Positions 15,891 through 24,822 of a stretch of DNA of 64,000 bases are shown piece by piece. The translations under genes and the position numbers were made by a program. This stretch comes from AG-12 sp035531535 (GTDB taxonomy: Bacteria; Chloroflexota; Dormibacteria; Aeolococcales; Bog-877), in contig DATKSV010000164.1 in the NCBI GenBank assembly GCA_035531535.1, positions 1 through 64,000 of the forward strand, given 5' to 3'. How positions within the stretch are numbered: the stretch's first letter is position 1; each line of letters opens with the position of its first letter. A model generated the notes under the pieces. That model searched no databases, was not told the DNA's origin, and saw only the letters and a list, made by a program, of their open reading frames with translations.

Positions 15891-17600
15891 CTACCCGCCA
15901 ACGGCTGCGAGCAGCTCGGCAGCGTGATGGCGCGCGACCCCGGGGGTGGCGTCTCCGGCCAGCAGGCGGGCCAGCTCGTCCACCCTGGCGTCGCCCACCA
16001 GCGCAACCACCTCGCTTCGAGCTCTCCCGTCCCGCTCCGACTTCAGCACCCGTAGGTGGGTGGCGGCGCGGGCAGCAATCGGGGCCAGGTGGGTGACGCA
16101 GATCACCTGACGACCGGCGGCGACCTTGAGCAACAGGTCTCCCACCCGATTGGCCGCCTCACCGCCCAGGCCCTGGTCGATCTCGTCGAACACCACAGTT
16201 CCCACCCCGGACTGACCGCTCAACCGCGCCAGCAGGGCTAGCGCGACCCGAGCCAGTTCGCCTCCCGAGGCAGCTTCGGACAGAGGCCGCGGCTCGTCTC
16301 CCGAGTTGGCTGCCAGGTCGAAGGAGACCCGGTCCCACCCCTCCCGTGAGCACGCCCAAAGCGTCCCGTCGGGGCCGGCCACGCCGGCGTCGTCCGGACG
16401 CCGCCAGAGGCGAATCAGAAACCTGGCGCTGGGCATGAGCATGCTGTGAAGGTCAGCGGTGACCGCCTGCTGCAGCCTGTCGGCGGCGTCCTGGCGAAGT
16501 TTCGATAATCGGCCGCACGCCCGTCCCAACTCCGCCTCCAGGGTGTCCGCCTGGAGCTGGATCTGGTCCAGGTCGAGAGCCAGACCTCCGCGCTCCTGGA
16601 GGAGGGCGGCCGCCTGGTCCCGGCGCTGGATGGCCGCTTCCAAGGAGCCGCCGTGGCGGCGCGACAGGCGCTCCAGCAGCGACAGCCGGTCCTCAGTCTC
16701 CGCCAGCCTGGCGGCGTCGTCGGGCAGGTGGTCGAGGTACGAGCCGAGCTGAAGCTCAAGCTCCTGGAGAACCCGGACTACCTCCTCGGCCTGACCGACC
16801 GCGGTGTCCAGTTCAGGGTCGATCCCTCGCGCTCCGCGGCTCCCCTGAAGGGCGCCGGCGAGTTGCTCCGCTGCCCCGGAGCCGTCGTCCCCCCCGACCG
16901 CCCGGTGGAGCAACTGAGCGGCCTCGCGAAGTCTCTCCCCATGGGCCAGGCGCTCCCGCTCCTGGCGCAGCTCGACGTCCTCCCGGGGGCGCAGGCCCGC
17001 GGGGCCAAGCTCGGCCAGGTCCAGCTCGGCCAGCGCCAGCTCACTCTGCTCCAGATCGCGCAACCCTACCAGGCGGTCGCGCTCAGCCAGCAACTGGGCT
17101 CGCCGGTCCCACAGCGCGGCCATGGCGGACATGGCGGCCACCATGGCACCGCCGGCAAAGGCGTCCAAGCCCGACCGCTGCTCAGACTCCCGCAGCCAGC
17201 GACTGGAGGATCCCTGGCCGTGGACCTCAAGAAGCTGCTCCCCGATCTCTCGAAGGCTGGCGGCCGGAGCGAGTGCGGAGTTGATCCGGCCCGAGCTTCG
17301 ACCACTCGCCGCGAGCTCGCGGCTCAGCACCAGGACATCTTCGTCGAGGATGCCAAGGGCGCCCAGAGCCTGGCTGACGCTAGGGCCCAACTCGCTGAAG
17401 GCGGCCGCCGCCACGGCGCGTTCCGCCCCGGCCCGGATCAGGGCCGGGTCCCCCCGGTTCCCGAGCGCCAGGGAGAGGGCCGCCAGCAGCACCGATTTGC
17501 CAGCGCCGGTCTCCCCGGTGATGGCATTAAGGCCCGGCCCGAACTTGGCCGTAGCCAGCTCGACGACCGCCAGGTTCTCGATCCTGAGCTCCCCGAGCAA
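15891..17600 (-). CDS. recN: DNA repair protein RecN
   Basis: SMC-like ATPase acting in double-strand break repair. The 569-aa protein starts LGELRIENLAVVELATAKF, then Walker A TGETGAGKSVLLAALSLALG and a long coiled coil (about residues 150-380) rich in Glu, Leu and Ala. The C-terminal ABC half follows: EAASGGELARVALAL (signature), TVVFDEIDQGLGG (Walker B), and VICVTHLAPIAA (H-loop). The start is a TTG at 17600, 7 nt after the nadK stop. A recN-nadK neighbourhood is common. Confidence 0.96.
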   Translation of the reverse strand: MLGELRIENLAVVELATAKFGPGLNAITGETGAGKSVLLAALSLALGNRGDPALIRAGAERAVAAAAFSELGPSVSQALGALGILDEDVLVLSRELAASGRSSGRINSALAPAASLREIGEQLLEVHGQGSSSRWLRESEQRSGLDAFAGGAMVAAMSAMAALWDRRAQLLAERDRLVGLRDLEQSELALAELDLAELGPAGLRPREDVELRQERERLAHGERLREAAQLLHRAVGGDDGSGAAEQLAGALQGSRGARGIDPELDTAVGQAEEVVRVLQELELQLGSYLDHLPDDAARLAETEDRLSLLERLSRRHGGSLEAAIQRRDQAAALLQERGGLALDLDQIQLQADTLEAELGRACGRLSKLRQDAADRLQQAVTADLHSMLMPSARFLIRLWRRPDDAGVAGPDGTLWACSREGWDRVSFDLAANSGDEPRPLSEAASGGELARVALALLARLSGQSGVGTVVFDEIDQGLGGEAANRVGDLLLKVAAGRQVICVTHLAPIAARAATHLRVLKSERDGRARSEVVALVGDARVDELARLLAGDATPGVARHHAAELLAAVGG

Positions 17601-17607
17601 CGTCAGC

Positions 17608-18531
17608 TCAGCTGCTCTGGGTCCGGGCTATCGCCGCCCTGGCCACCGACCCAACCGGGTCGTCGCTGGGGTAGGGCAGCTTCAGGACCGTCCCGAAGCC
17701 GGTCTTGACCCGCAGCCGCTCGAAGAAGCCTGGCGTCCCGGGGGGCCGGATGAATGCCAGCTGGGGTCCGCGCCCCACCACCAGACGGCTCCCCGCCCGC
17801 ATCCGACCCCAGCTGATCCCGTCGGCGGCGACGCCCGCCTCACCCAAGACCACCTCGATCGCCACATCGAGGCTGTCTGGGATCACTAAGGAACGGCTCA
17901 CCAGGGCGTGGGGGTTCAGTGCGGTCAGCACCAGGGCCGCCACCTCTGGGTCCAGGGGTGGGCCCCCAGCCGACAGTGAGTACGCGGTTGAGCCGATGCT
18001 TGTCGCCACGATCATCCCATCGGCATCGAACTCACCGACCACCTGGTGGTCGGTGGTCAATCGCATCCGGATGAGGCTGAACCCTTCCGCCTTGACCACC
18101 ACCTCATTGACCGCCACCGACAGTTCGGCGCCCAGACCGTCAGGTTGGGGGCCAGAGATCGCGGCCCTCAGCGTGCGGCGCATTTCGGTGCGGCAGCGGC
18201 TCTCGATGAAGGCGGTGATTGCTGTCGGCAGCTCGTCTAGCTCAACGCTGGTGAGAAACCCCAACTGACCCCGGTTGACCCCGAGCAACGGGATTCCGGA
18301 CGGAGCCGCCAGTCGAGCCGCAAACAGGAGGGTCCCGTCGCCTCCGATGGATACCAGCAGTCGGAGGCGGTCGGCCTGGGCTAGGATCGGGCCCTCCGGC
18401 CGCACCTGGGCCACCACCGGCTCCAGGCCGGCGGCACGGACGACCTCCAGCGCCCGGAGCAGGGCTGGAGAATGCGGCGACGCCCGCAGATGGAGCAGGA
18501 ATCCGATCGCATCCCGTTCGCTGGCGCTCAA
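17608..18531 (-). CDS. nadK: NAD kinase
   Basis: ATP-NAD kinase making NADP. The signature LLVSIGGDGTLLFAAR, then GVNRGQLGFLT, VNEVVVKAEG and ATSIGSTAYSLSAGGP, are all in order. The 307-aa length is normal. The start is a TTG at 18531 shortly after GGGGAG. Together with the nadE pair in the same run, two NAD/NADP steps are encoded here. A 118-nt gap separates it from the DUF212 gene upstream. Confidence 0.96.
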   Translation of the reverse strand: MSASERDAIGFLLHLRASPHSPALLRALEVVRAAGLEPVVAQVRPEGPILAQADRLRLLVSIGGDGTLLFAARLAAPSGIPLLGVNRGQLGFLTSVELDELPTAITAFIESRCRTEMRRTLRAAISGPQPDGLGAELSVAVNEVVVKAEGFSLIRMRLTTDHQVVGEFDADGMIVATSIGSTAYSLSAGGPPLDPEVAALVLTALNPHALVSRSLVIPDSLDVAIEVVLGEAGVAADGISWGRMRAGSRLVVGRGPQLAFIRPPGTPGFFERLRVKTGFGTVLKLPYPSDDPVGSVARAAIARTQSS

Positions 18532-18649
18532 ACTCTCCCCTTTTATCGCAGGCTCTCGGCTGGTCTCACGCCTCCAGGATGTTAGGTCCTCGCCGACCTG
18601 TCCAGGCGGCTCAACGGCTCCGATTCGGCCAGGTCCGCACGCCCCTTGG

Positions 18650-19081
18650 TCAGAGCGTCATTCCGATCACGAAGCCGAGGATGACCCCGGCCAACACCTG
18701 AAACGGGGTGTGCCCGAACAGCTCCCGCACTCGCTCATACCGGAGCCCGAGATTGCTGCGCAAGTCCTCGATCATCTGGTTGAGAATCAATCCCTGCTGG
18801 CCAGCGGCCCGGCGCACACCGGTGGCATCGTAAACCACCACCACCGTCAGGATCGCTGCCGCGGCGAATAGCGGCGACCCGGTGCCGAGCCTGCGGGCCA
18901 GGATCGTGGTCAGGCACACCGTCATGGCAGTGTGGGAGCTGGGCATCCCCCCAGAGAGCCCGATCGATCGGATGCTGAAGCGATGCCTTTTCCAGGAGTC
19001 GGTCAGCACCTTGAGAAGCTGGGCAACCGCCCACGCCAGGACCGGGATCCAGACGAATTGGTTCGAGAACAAAGCCGCCAT
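18650..19081 (-). CDS. Divergent PAP2-family (DUF212, YuiD-like) membrane protein
   Basis: A 143-aa protein with about four hydrophobic segments and the DUF212 hallmarks: SGGMPSSHTAMT near residue 45, VVYDATGVRRAAG, and a C-terminal GHTPFQVLAGVILGF. The family is distantly related to acid phosphatases of the PAP2 fold. No member function is firmly known to me. It sits 9 nt after xseB. Confidence 0.9.
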   Translation of the reverse strand: MAALFSNQFVWIPVLAWAVAQLLKVLTDSWKRHRFSIRSIGLSGGMPSSHTAMTVCLTTILARRLGTGSPLFAAAAILTVVVVYDATGVRRAAGQQGLILNQMIEDLRSNLGLRYERVRELFGHTPFQVLAGVILGFVIGMTL

Positions 19082-19090
19082 CAGGCCGCC

Positions 19091-19378
19091 TCAGCCGGCG
19101 CCGCCATCCTCTGGTCGCGCCTCGAAGGGAGTCTCCTCCAAAGCGCCGTCGGGGCCGGCGGCGAGCTCGGTGACCCGTTTCTCCGCACCATCAAGGAGGG
19201 AGGCACAACGGCGCACCAGTCCCACCCCGCGCTCGTAGAGCGCCATCGCATCCTCCAGCGCGACCCTGCCATCCTCCAGGTTGGCCAGCACCTGGTCCAG
19301 CTCCCCCAAGGCGCTCTCATAGTCGAGGTCGCTGGTCTCGGCCGCCGCGGTCATGAAGGCATCCGGGTCACGCTCCAT
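19091..19378 (-). CDS. xseB: Exodeoxyribonuclease VII small subunit
   Basis: A 95-aa protein with the conserved core LDYESALGELDQVLANLEDG and ALYERGVGLVRRCASLL. The C-terminal tail is rich in Glu and Gly. It begins one nucleotide after the xseA stop, as expected for the two-subunit nuclease. Confidence 0.94.
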   Translation of the reverse strand: MERDPDAFMTAAAETSDLDYESALGELDQVLANLEDGRVALEDAMALYERGVGLVRRCASLLDGAEKRVTELAAGPDGALEETPFEARPEDGGAG

Positions 19379-19379
19379 T

Positions 19380-20684
19380 TCACACCACCTCCTGGTTGGC
19401 CTCGACCGCGGTCACCCGGCTGCGCAAGGTCCCCCGGTGCAAGCGGGTGACGACGTCCGCTCCGGGCGCGACTTGGGCACCATCCCGGATCACCTGCCCG
19501 GTGTCGCTCCGAAAGGTTATCGAATAGCCACGGCCCAGCACCGCCAGCGGACTGAGGGCCTCCAGCCTACCAACTCGCCCGGCAAACTCCTCGCGGGCCC
19601 GCAGCAGGCGGGGCCCGGGGCCGCTGGCGGACAGGCTCTGATTACGCGACCGCAGAGCCAGGCCCTCCTGCCGCAGGATTCGGCGGACCGCGGCGGCGAG
19701 CCGCACCTGAGCGCGATCCAGGTCCTGGCGGCCCGACTCAATCCGCGCCAGCGGGGCCATCCTGGCCAGCCTCACCTGGCGCTGCCTGAGGCCCTCTCGT
19801 TCGACTTGGAGCCAGCCGAGGCCGCCCCGGCGCAGCCGCAGGCGCCGCGCCGCCAGCTCGGCTCTGAGCGCCTCCAGGTCGGGAACCACCAGCTCGGCGG
19901 CCACCGAAGGGGTGGGCGCGCGTAGATCTGCCACGTAGTCGACCACGGTGGTGTCGGTCTCGTGGCCGACCCCGGCGACGACCGGATGGGGGCAGGCGGC
20001 GACAGCCCGCGCCACCAGTTCCGAGTTGAAAGCCTGCAGGTCCTCGAGCGAACCTCCGCCCCTCACCAGCAGCACCACATCCACGTCGGACCGCCCCGCC
20101 AGCTCCAGGGCGGCCGCGATCGCCGTCGGGCTTCCCTCGCCCTGAACCAGGGTCGGCACGACCACCACCTGGGTGATCGGGCAGCGCCGCCGGACCACAT
20201 GGATGACATCTCGGATGGCGGCGCCTCGACCGGATGTCACCACCGCCAGCCGCCGGGGTAGTAACGGCAGGCGGCGCTTGCGGTCCGGGGCGAACAATCC
20301 CTCCGCCTCGAGCTTGGCCAACAGCTGCTGGAAGGCCAGCGCCAGCGCGCCCACCCCGGTGGGCTCCAAGCGGTCCAGGTAAAGCTGGAGGTCGCCCCTG
20401 GAGGCGTAGGTCGAGACCTTGCCGTGAGCGATCACCTGCTGGCCGGTGACGGGCTCAAAGGCGAGGCCCTTGGCCTGGCCGCGGAACATCACCGCCTTGA
20501 TCGATGACTGCTCCGGCTGGCGACAGTCCTTGAGGGTGAGGTAGTGATGGCCGGCGGCGGAGTGAGTGTGCGTCCCGATCTCAGCCTCGACCCAGACGTC
20601 CTGGAGGTCCGGGTCCTCCTCCAGATCAGCCCTGATCAGGGAGTTGAGCTCTCCCACCTGCAGGATCCGGACGGGCGTCAACAT
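19380..20684 (-). CDS. xseA: Exodeoxyribonuclease VII large subunit
   Basis: Degrades single-stranded DNA to oligonucleotides. The 434-aa protein has an N-terminal OB fold (VWVEAEIGTHTHSAAGHHYL, then VMFRGQA). The central catalytic region follows: LAVVTSGRGAAIRDV, VLLVRGGGSLEDLQAFN, GVGHETDTTVVDYVADLRAPTPS. A coiled-coil tail comes last. It starts 16 nt after nusB. Confidence 0.96.
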   Translation of the reverse strand: MLTPVRILQVGELNSLIRADLEEDPDLQDVWVEAEIGTHTHSAAGHHYLTLKDCRQPEQSSIKAVMFRGQAKGLAFEPVTGQQVIAHGKVSTYASRGDLQLYLDRLEPTGVGALALAFQQLLAKLEAEGLFAPDRKRRLPLLPRRLAVVTSGRGAAIRDVIHVVRRRCPITQVVVVPTLVQGEGSPTAIAAALELAGRSDVDVVLLVRGGGSLEDLQAFNSELVARAVAACPHPVVAGVGHETDTTVVDYVADLRAPTPSVAAELVVPDLEALRAELAARRLRLRRGGLGWLQVEREGLRQRQVRLARMAPLARIESGRQDLDRAQVRLAAAVRRILRQEGLALRSRNQSLSASGPGPRLLRAREEFAGRVGRLEALSPLAVLGRGYSITFRSDTGQVIRDGAQVAPGADVVTRLHRGTLRSRVTAVEANQEVV

Positions 20685-20700
20685 GGCTGCACCCGAGGCC

Positions 20701-21114
20701 TCAGGCCGCCGTCGTCTGGGCGACCTTACCCAGCAGGCCGTTGACGAACCTGCCGGCCTCCTCGCCCCCCATCTGCTTGGCCAGGATCACCGCCTCGTCA
20801 ATCACGACCGCCACCGGATCGCTGCGCCGCCAGCCCAGCTCCTCGGTGGCGAGCCGCAGCACGGCCCGCTCCAAGCCACCCATCTGGTCCAGCTTCCAGT
20901 GAGAGGAGCAGGCGGCGAGGGTCAGGTCGATCTGCTCCCGATGGCTGATAACCCCCTCCACCAGCTCCTCGGCGAATCTTCCAGATGCCGGGGACAGCTC
21001 GGCCTCGACCAGGTGGTAGGCGAGTGGGGAGCGCCAGTCGCCGGGCTGCAGCTCAAGCTGGAAGAGGACCTTGAGGGCCACCTCACGAGCCCGATGACGC
21101 GGTCCCGAGGTCAT
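20701..21114 (-). CDS. nusB: Transcription antitermination factor NusB
   Basis: A 137-aa all-helical RNA-binding protein that acts with NusE in rRNA antitermination. Seen: RAREVALKVLFQLEL at the start, the WKLDQMGGLERAVLRLATEE core, and VVIDEAVILAKQMGGEEAGRFVNG at the end, the normal NusB signature. It overlaps the Asp23 gene by 4 nt (ATGA). The efp-asp23-nusB-xseAB order is conserved in many Firmicutes-like genomes. Confidence 0.95.
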   Translation of the reverse strand: MTSGPRHRAREVALKVLFQLELQPGDWRSPLAYHLVEAELSPASGRFAEELVEGVISHREQIDLTLAACSSHWKLDQMGGLERAVLRLATEELGWRRSDPVAVVIDEAVILAKQMGGEEAGRFVNGLLGKVAQTTAA

Positions 21115-21473
21115 CCAGCGTCCATTTCCGCGACCCGCAGGTTGACCTCGATCACCTCCAGCCCCAGCATTTTATGGATGTCGTCACCGACCCTTTGCTG
21201 AAGTTGTTCCGACAGCTTGGGCAGCGAGGCCTCGGGGGTGATCGCAATACAGAGCTCCACCCGGATCGCGGCCGACCCGACCATCTCCAGCCGCACCCCG
21301 CGATGTCCGTGCTGGCGGCGCAAAAGCCGGGGCACCGACATCCCGGCCGGGTCACACATGGCAGCCACCCCGGGCGTCTCGAGGGCCGCCATGGCGGCGA
21401 TCGTCGACACCACCTCGCTGGCCACACGGACCTTCCCCAAGGGCTGCTCGCGCAGCCCCGGCGCCAGGTTCAC
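21111..21473 (-). CDS. Asp23/Gls24 family envelope-stress protein
   Basis: A 120-aa member of the DUF322 family. Hallmarks are LGKVRVASEVVSTIAAMAAL near the start and VELCIAITPEASLPKLSEQL with VIEVNLRVAEM near the end. Family members are membrane-associated or cell-wall homeostasis proteins. The start is a GTG that overlaps the efp stop (GTGA), and the end overlaps nusB. Confidence 0.88.
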   Translation of the reverse strand: MNLAPGLREQPLGKVRVASEVVSTIAAMAALETPGVAAMCDPAGMSVPRLLRRQHGHRGVRLEMVGSAAIRVELCIAITPEASLPKLSEQLQQRVGDDIHKMLGLEVIEVNLRVAEMDAG

Positions 21474-22030
21474 TGAGCCCGCTCCAGGTACTTGCCGGTC
21501 CGGGTGTCGACCTTGATCCGATCCCCCACGGCCACGAACAAGGGCACGTCGACAATCGTGCCCGTCTCCAGGGTGGCCGGCTTGAAAGTTCCGGTGGCGG
21601 TGTCACCTTTGAATCCGGGATCGGTCTGGGTCACCTCCAGAGTGGCCGAGATGGGCACCTCCACTCCGATCACCTTCTCGTCATACCGAAGCAGGAAGAG
21701 GTGGTCGGACTCTCGCAGATAGCGGGCGGCCTCACGGAACTCCTCCGCGCTGAGGGTGAACTGCTCGAAATTGTTGGTATCCATGACCACGTGCTGGTCG
21801 CCATCGTGATACAGGTATTGGACCTCCATCTTCTCTATACGGGCCCTGGGAAACCGCTCCTCGGGCCGGAAGGTCTCCTCGGTCACCGACCCGGTGGTGA
21901 CGTTGCGCAGGCGGGTGCGGACAACCGCGGTGCCGCGGCCCATCTTGATGTGCTCGAAGGAGAGCACCTCCATCAGCTGGCCATTGCGCTCCATGGTGGT
22001 GCCCGCCCGAAGTTCCCCGGCGTTGATCAT
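21470..22030 (-). CDS. efp: Elongation factor P with arginine at the functional tip
   Basis: EF-P relieves ribosome stalling at polyproline. The 186-aa protein has the three expected beta-barrel domains, with the start INAGELRAGTTM and the tail GDRIKVDTRTGKYLERAQ. The domain-I loop reads FEHIKMGRGTAVVRTRLRN, so residue 32 is Arg. In E. coli and Bacillus this tip residue is a modified Lys; in Pseudomonas it is a rhamnosylated Arg32. AAGGAG precedes the ATG by 7 nt. It is the first gene of the long run down to 4428; no modification enzyme gene is in view. Confidence 0.96.
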   Translation of the reverse strand: MINAGELRAGTTMERNGQLMEVLSFEHIKMGRGTAVVRTRLRNVTTGSVTEETFRPEERFPRARIEKMEVQYLYHDGDQHVVMDTNNFEQFTLSAEEFREAARYLRESDHLFLLRYDEKVIGVEVPISATLEVTQTDPGFKGDTATGTFKPATLETGTIVDVPLFVAVGDRIKVDTRTGKYLERAQ

Positions 22031-22285
22031 CGACAGACTCCTTGCTCTTTGCCCTTGGGTTCGGGAGCCTGGTCCGCCCCGCGGGGCCGGTCTCCCATCC
22101 TCGGCCGCATTCCCGGTCGATCCGCCGAGGACCGCATGATGATGGCAGCTTCCATGGTGTGACAGCCGCGAACCGCTTCCGTCAGTGCTGGTAACGAGGG
22201 CTAGCCGCGCTTCGCTACAGGCTCTTCATGCCCTGGTGCAGATCCGCGATCTCAGGGCCCGCGTCGACCGCTTAGCCTCGATGGC

Positions 22286-23698
22286 ATGAGCGCCAGCCCG
22301 GTCTCGATACCGCTCCACGCCGACCGGGCCGGCACCCTGCCCAGCTCGGTGGTGATCGCAGCCCTCTCCCGGGCCTTGGACCTAGCCGAGGGTGAGCCCA
22401 TGGGCCACGCCATCCGCGCTTGCTGGCTGGGCATGCGCCTGGCGGACTGGATCGGGCTGGGCCCCGACGAACGCCAGGACCTCTACTATGCCCTGCTCCT
22501 CAAGGACGCCGGCTGCTCGGCCAACGCTTACAGCGTAACCCATTGGTTCGCCGCCGACGACCGCTCCACCAAGGCCCAGCTCAAGGTCTCGGATTGGAGC
22601 AGCCAGTGGCGCTCCGTCCTGTTCGCGATCCGCCAGACCGCACCCGCGGCTCCGATCACGCGCCGGATGGCCCAGCTGGTCTCGCTGGGGACCAGGGGCC
22701 CGAGCCTGGCCAACGAGCTGATTTCCGTGCGCTGCACCAAAGGCGCCGAGCTGGTCCGCCAGCTCGGGTGGGCCGAGCCGGCCGCGGAAGCCGTCCTCAA
22801 TCTCGACGAGCACTGGAACGGCTCCGGCCGGCCCCGGGGACTCAAGGGCGAGGAGATACCTTTGCTGGCTCGGATCGTGCTGCTCTGCCAGACCGCCGAG
22901 ATCTTCTGGCGCCACGGCGGACGCCGCAGCGTGGAGGCGGTGCTGCGGCGCCGGCGTGGCACCTGGTTCGACCCGCAGCTGGTCGACGCGGTGCTGACGC
23001 ACGCTCGCAGCGACCGGCTGTGGGAGAAGTTTGGCAGCATTGCCCATCCCGAGCAGGTCGCCCACATGGATCCCCGGCCCCGCACCATCCCCTCTGCGAC
23101 CCTGACGGACATGCTCCAGATCGGTGAGGTTTTCGCAGCTGTGGTCGACGCCAAGTCGCCCTGGACCACCACCCACTCAAGCAGGGTGGCCGCCCTCTCA
23201 CGGCGCATGGCCGACGTGATGGGACTGGATGAGGATGAGGCCGACCACATTGGCCTGGCCGCCCTGCTCCATGACCTGGGCAAGCTCGCCATCAGCAACT
23301 CCATCCTCGACAAGGCGGGCCCGCTTGACAGCGCTGAGATGAGCGCGATGCAGAGCCACACTGAGATCACCTACCAGATACTGGCCCCGCTCTGGCCGCT
23401 GGGCGACGTGGCCGAGATGGCGGCGGCCCACCACGAGCGCCTGGACGGCTCCGGCTACCATCGCCACCTGCGCGGCCCGGACCTGCCCTTCGGAGCCCAG
23501 GTCGTAGCCGTGGCGGATGTCTTTGAAGCCCTGACCGCCGACCGGCCCTACCGCCGCGGCCTGGACAACGACGAGGCGATTCGGTGGCTGCGCAAGGAGG
23601 AGGGGAAGACCCTCGCCGCGGAGCCTATCGCGGCCCTCTTCGAGATGGTGGAGTCGGCCCGGGGCGTGCCTGACGGCATCAATCTATCCCCTCCCTGA
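22286..23698 (+). CDS. HD-GYP-like phosphohydrolase with two tandem HD domains
   Basis: A 470-aa soluble protein. The C-terminal half (about residues 290-450) is a good HD-GYP-type domain: HSSRVAALSRRMADVMGL, AALLHDLGKLAISNSIL (HD), HTEITYQIL, AAHHERLDGSGYHRHL, and VADVFEALTADRPYR. The N-terminal half repeats the fold (GHAIRACWLGMRLADWIGL), but its metal-binding HD reads LLKDAGC, so it is probably inactive. HD-GYP domains degrade cyclic di-GMP or related nucleotides; substrate is not predictable here. It is the only long plus-strand housekeeping-region gene and stands alone. Confidence 0.85.
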   Translation: MSASPVSIPLHADRAGTLPSSVVIAALSRALDLAEGEPMGHAIRACWLGMRLADWIGLGPDERQDLYYALLLKDAGCSANAYSVTHWFAADDRSTKAQLKVSDWSSQWRSVLFAIRQTAPAAPITRRMAQLVSLGTRGPSLANELISVRCTKGAELVRQLGWAEPAAEAVLNLDEHWNGSGRPRGLKGEEIPLLARIVLLCQTAEIFWRHGGRRSVEAVLRRRRGTWFDPQLVDAVLTHARSDRLWEKFGSIAHPEQVAHMDPRPRTIPSATLTDMLQIGEVFAAVVDAKSPWTTTHSSRVAALSRRMADVMGLDEDEADHIGLAALLHDLGKLAISNSILDKAGPLDSAEMSAMQSHTEITYQILAPLWPLGDVAEMAAAHHERLDGSGYHRHLRGPDLPFGAQVVAVADVFEALTADRPYRRGLDNDEAIRWLRKEEGKTLAAEPIAALFEMVESARGVPDGINLSPP

Positions 23699-24108
23699 GC
23701 GGCTTAAAGGCTGCGGCGTCGGCAATAAGGACCACTATGCCCTGGGCTGATACGGGCTTTCGCCACGGTAGGGCCACCCAGTTCCAAGCCGAAGACTCCG
23801 GCTCGATCCAGACAAACAGTCCGGCAGGCCGTCCTGGGACAGTCAGAGCGGCAGCGTCCAACCGGCCCTCAAGGCGAGCAGCTCGGGAGTTCAATTCGGC
23901 TGCCGAGCCCGCCAATGCTCCCCCAGGCGGCCCGACCAGAGGAGGGAATCGTCGGGCCCGAGGGAAGGCCATCGCCCCTTTGCTGGAGCGGGATTGCCCA
24001 AGACTGACGCTGGGGTCGCCCCGAAGCGGCAACCGCCAGGGCTAGGTCAACCGCCAGCCGACTCGATGGCCGGCTGGCGCCATCACTCCGCGGCGATGGA
24101 GTGCTCAC
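23679..24108 (-). pseudogene. Possible decayed or frameshifted gene downstream of the prepilin peptidase
   Basis: The 418-nt gap between the HD gene and the peptidase gene holds two overlapping minus-strand frames. One starts with GTG at 24108, 9 nt after the peptidase stop, and runs MSTPSPRSDGASRPSSRLAV. Another frame, ending at 23679, reads FVWIEPESSAWNWVALPW and IVVLIADAAAFKPL, which looks like real protein. Joining them needs a frameshift near 24030. Third-position GC in the second part looks lower than in nearby genes. No family was recognised, so this may also be non-coding. Confidence 0.25.
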
Positions 24109-24117
24109 CGCCCCAGC

Positions 24118-24783
24118 TCACATGAAGAAAAGGATCAGGCCACAGCCCATGATCAGGAACGGCCCGTAGGGGACGGCGTCGTGGAGGCTTATCCGCCTGG
24201 TCAGCAAGAGCCCGACCGTGATCACCCCGCCGACCAGGGTGCCCGCGATCAACGCCCACAGCGTGTAGAGGCTGCCGTAGTTGAGGCTCATACCCGTGAT
24301 GCCCCCGATCACCATCCCCAGCTTGACGTCACCCCAGCCGAAGCCACGCCCGCCGTGGAAGATGGAACTGACCACCGCCAGCGGGAGCAGAGCGCCGCCC
24401 CCCACCAGGATCCCGAACAGAGCGCTCCGGAGGCTGAGATCGGGGCTGAAGGACGCCAGCGCCACGGCCGCGACCATTGCCGGCACGGTCACCACGTCGA
24501 GGATAAGGCGATGCTTGAGGTCAAATCCCAGGATCTGGATCAGCACCAGGATCCAAAGGCTGTGCACCCAAAGGCCGGGGCCCATACCTTGGCGCATTCC
24601 GAAGGTGTAGAACCCGATAAAACCCAGCCCCGGCAGCAGCCATCTCTCGATCCAGGTCTGGCCGCTCCGCTCGCCCGGCTCGAGGTCGCCGATTCCGGAC
24701 TCAAGGCGGAGCGACAAGCGGCCCATCCCCAACCCGCCCAGGGCTCCCAGCACCGCCCACAGGAGCGCGGCCGGCACGGCCAT
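24118..24783 (-). CDS. Prepilin leader peptidase-like aspartic protease (A24 family)
   Basis: A 221-aa polytopic membrane protein. The two catalytic aspartates of the family are visible in ILGFDLKHRLILDVVTVP and FGWGDVKLGMVIGG. The usual cytoplasmic zinc-binding methyltransferase-like domain with four cysteines is absent; only a short loop after the first helix (LRLESGIGDLEPGE) is present. It would cleave prepilin-type signals at the membrane. No pilin-like gene is in the window, but a PilM/FtsA-like gene lies in the same cluster. It begins 39 nt after mltG. Confidence 0.88.
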   Translation of the reverse strand: MAVPAALLWAVLGALGGLGMGRLSLRLESGIGDLEPGERSGQTWIERWLLPGLGFIGFYTFGMRQGMGPGLWVHSLWILVLIQILGFDLKHRLILDVVTVPAMVAAVALASFSPDLSLRSALFGILVGGGALLPLAVVSSIFHGGRGFGWGDVKLGMVIGGITGMSLNYGSLYTLWALIAGTLVGGVITVGLLLTRRISLHDAVPYGPFLIMGCGLILFFM

Positions 24784-24822
24784 CTCGCTACCGCGCCCCG
24801 GGCGCGGGGCTCCCCTGGCGCC

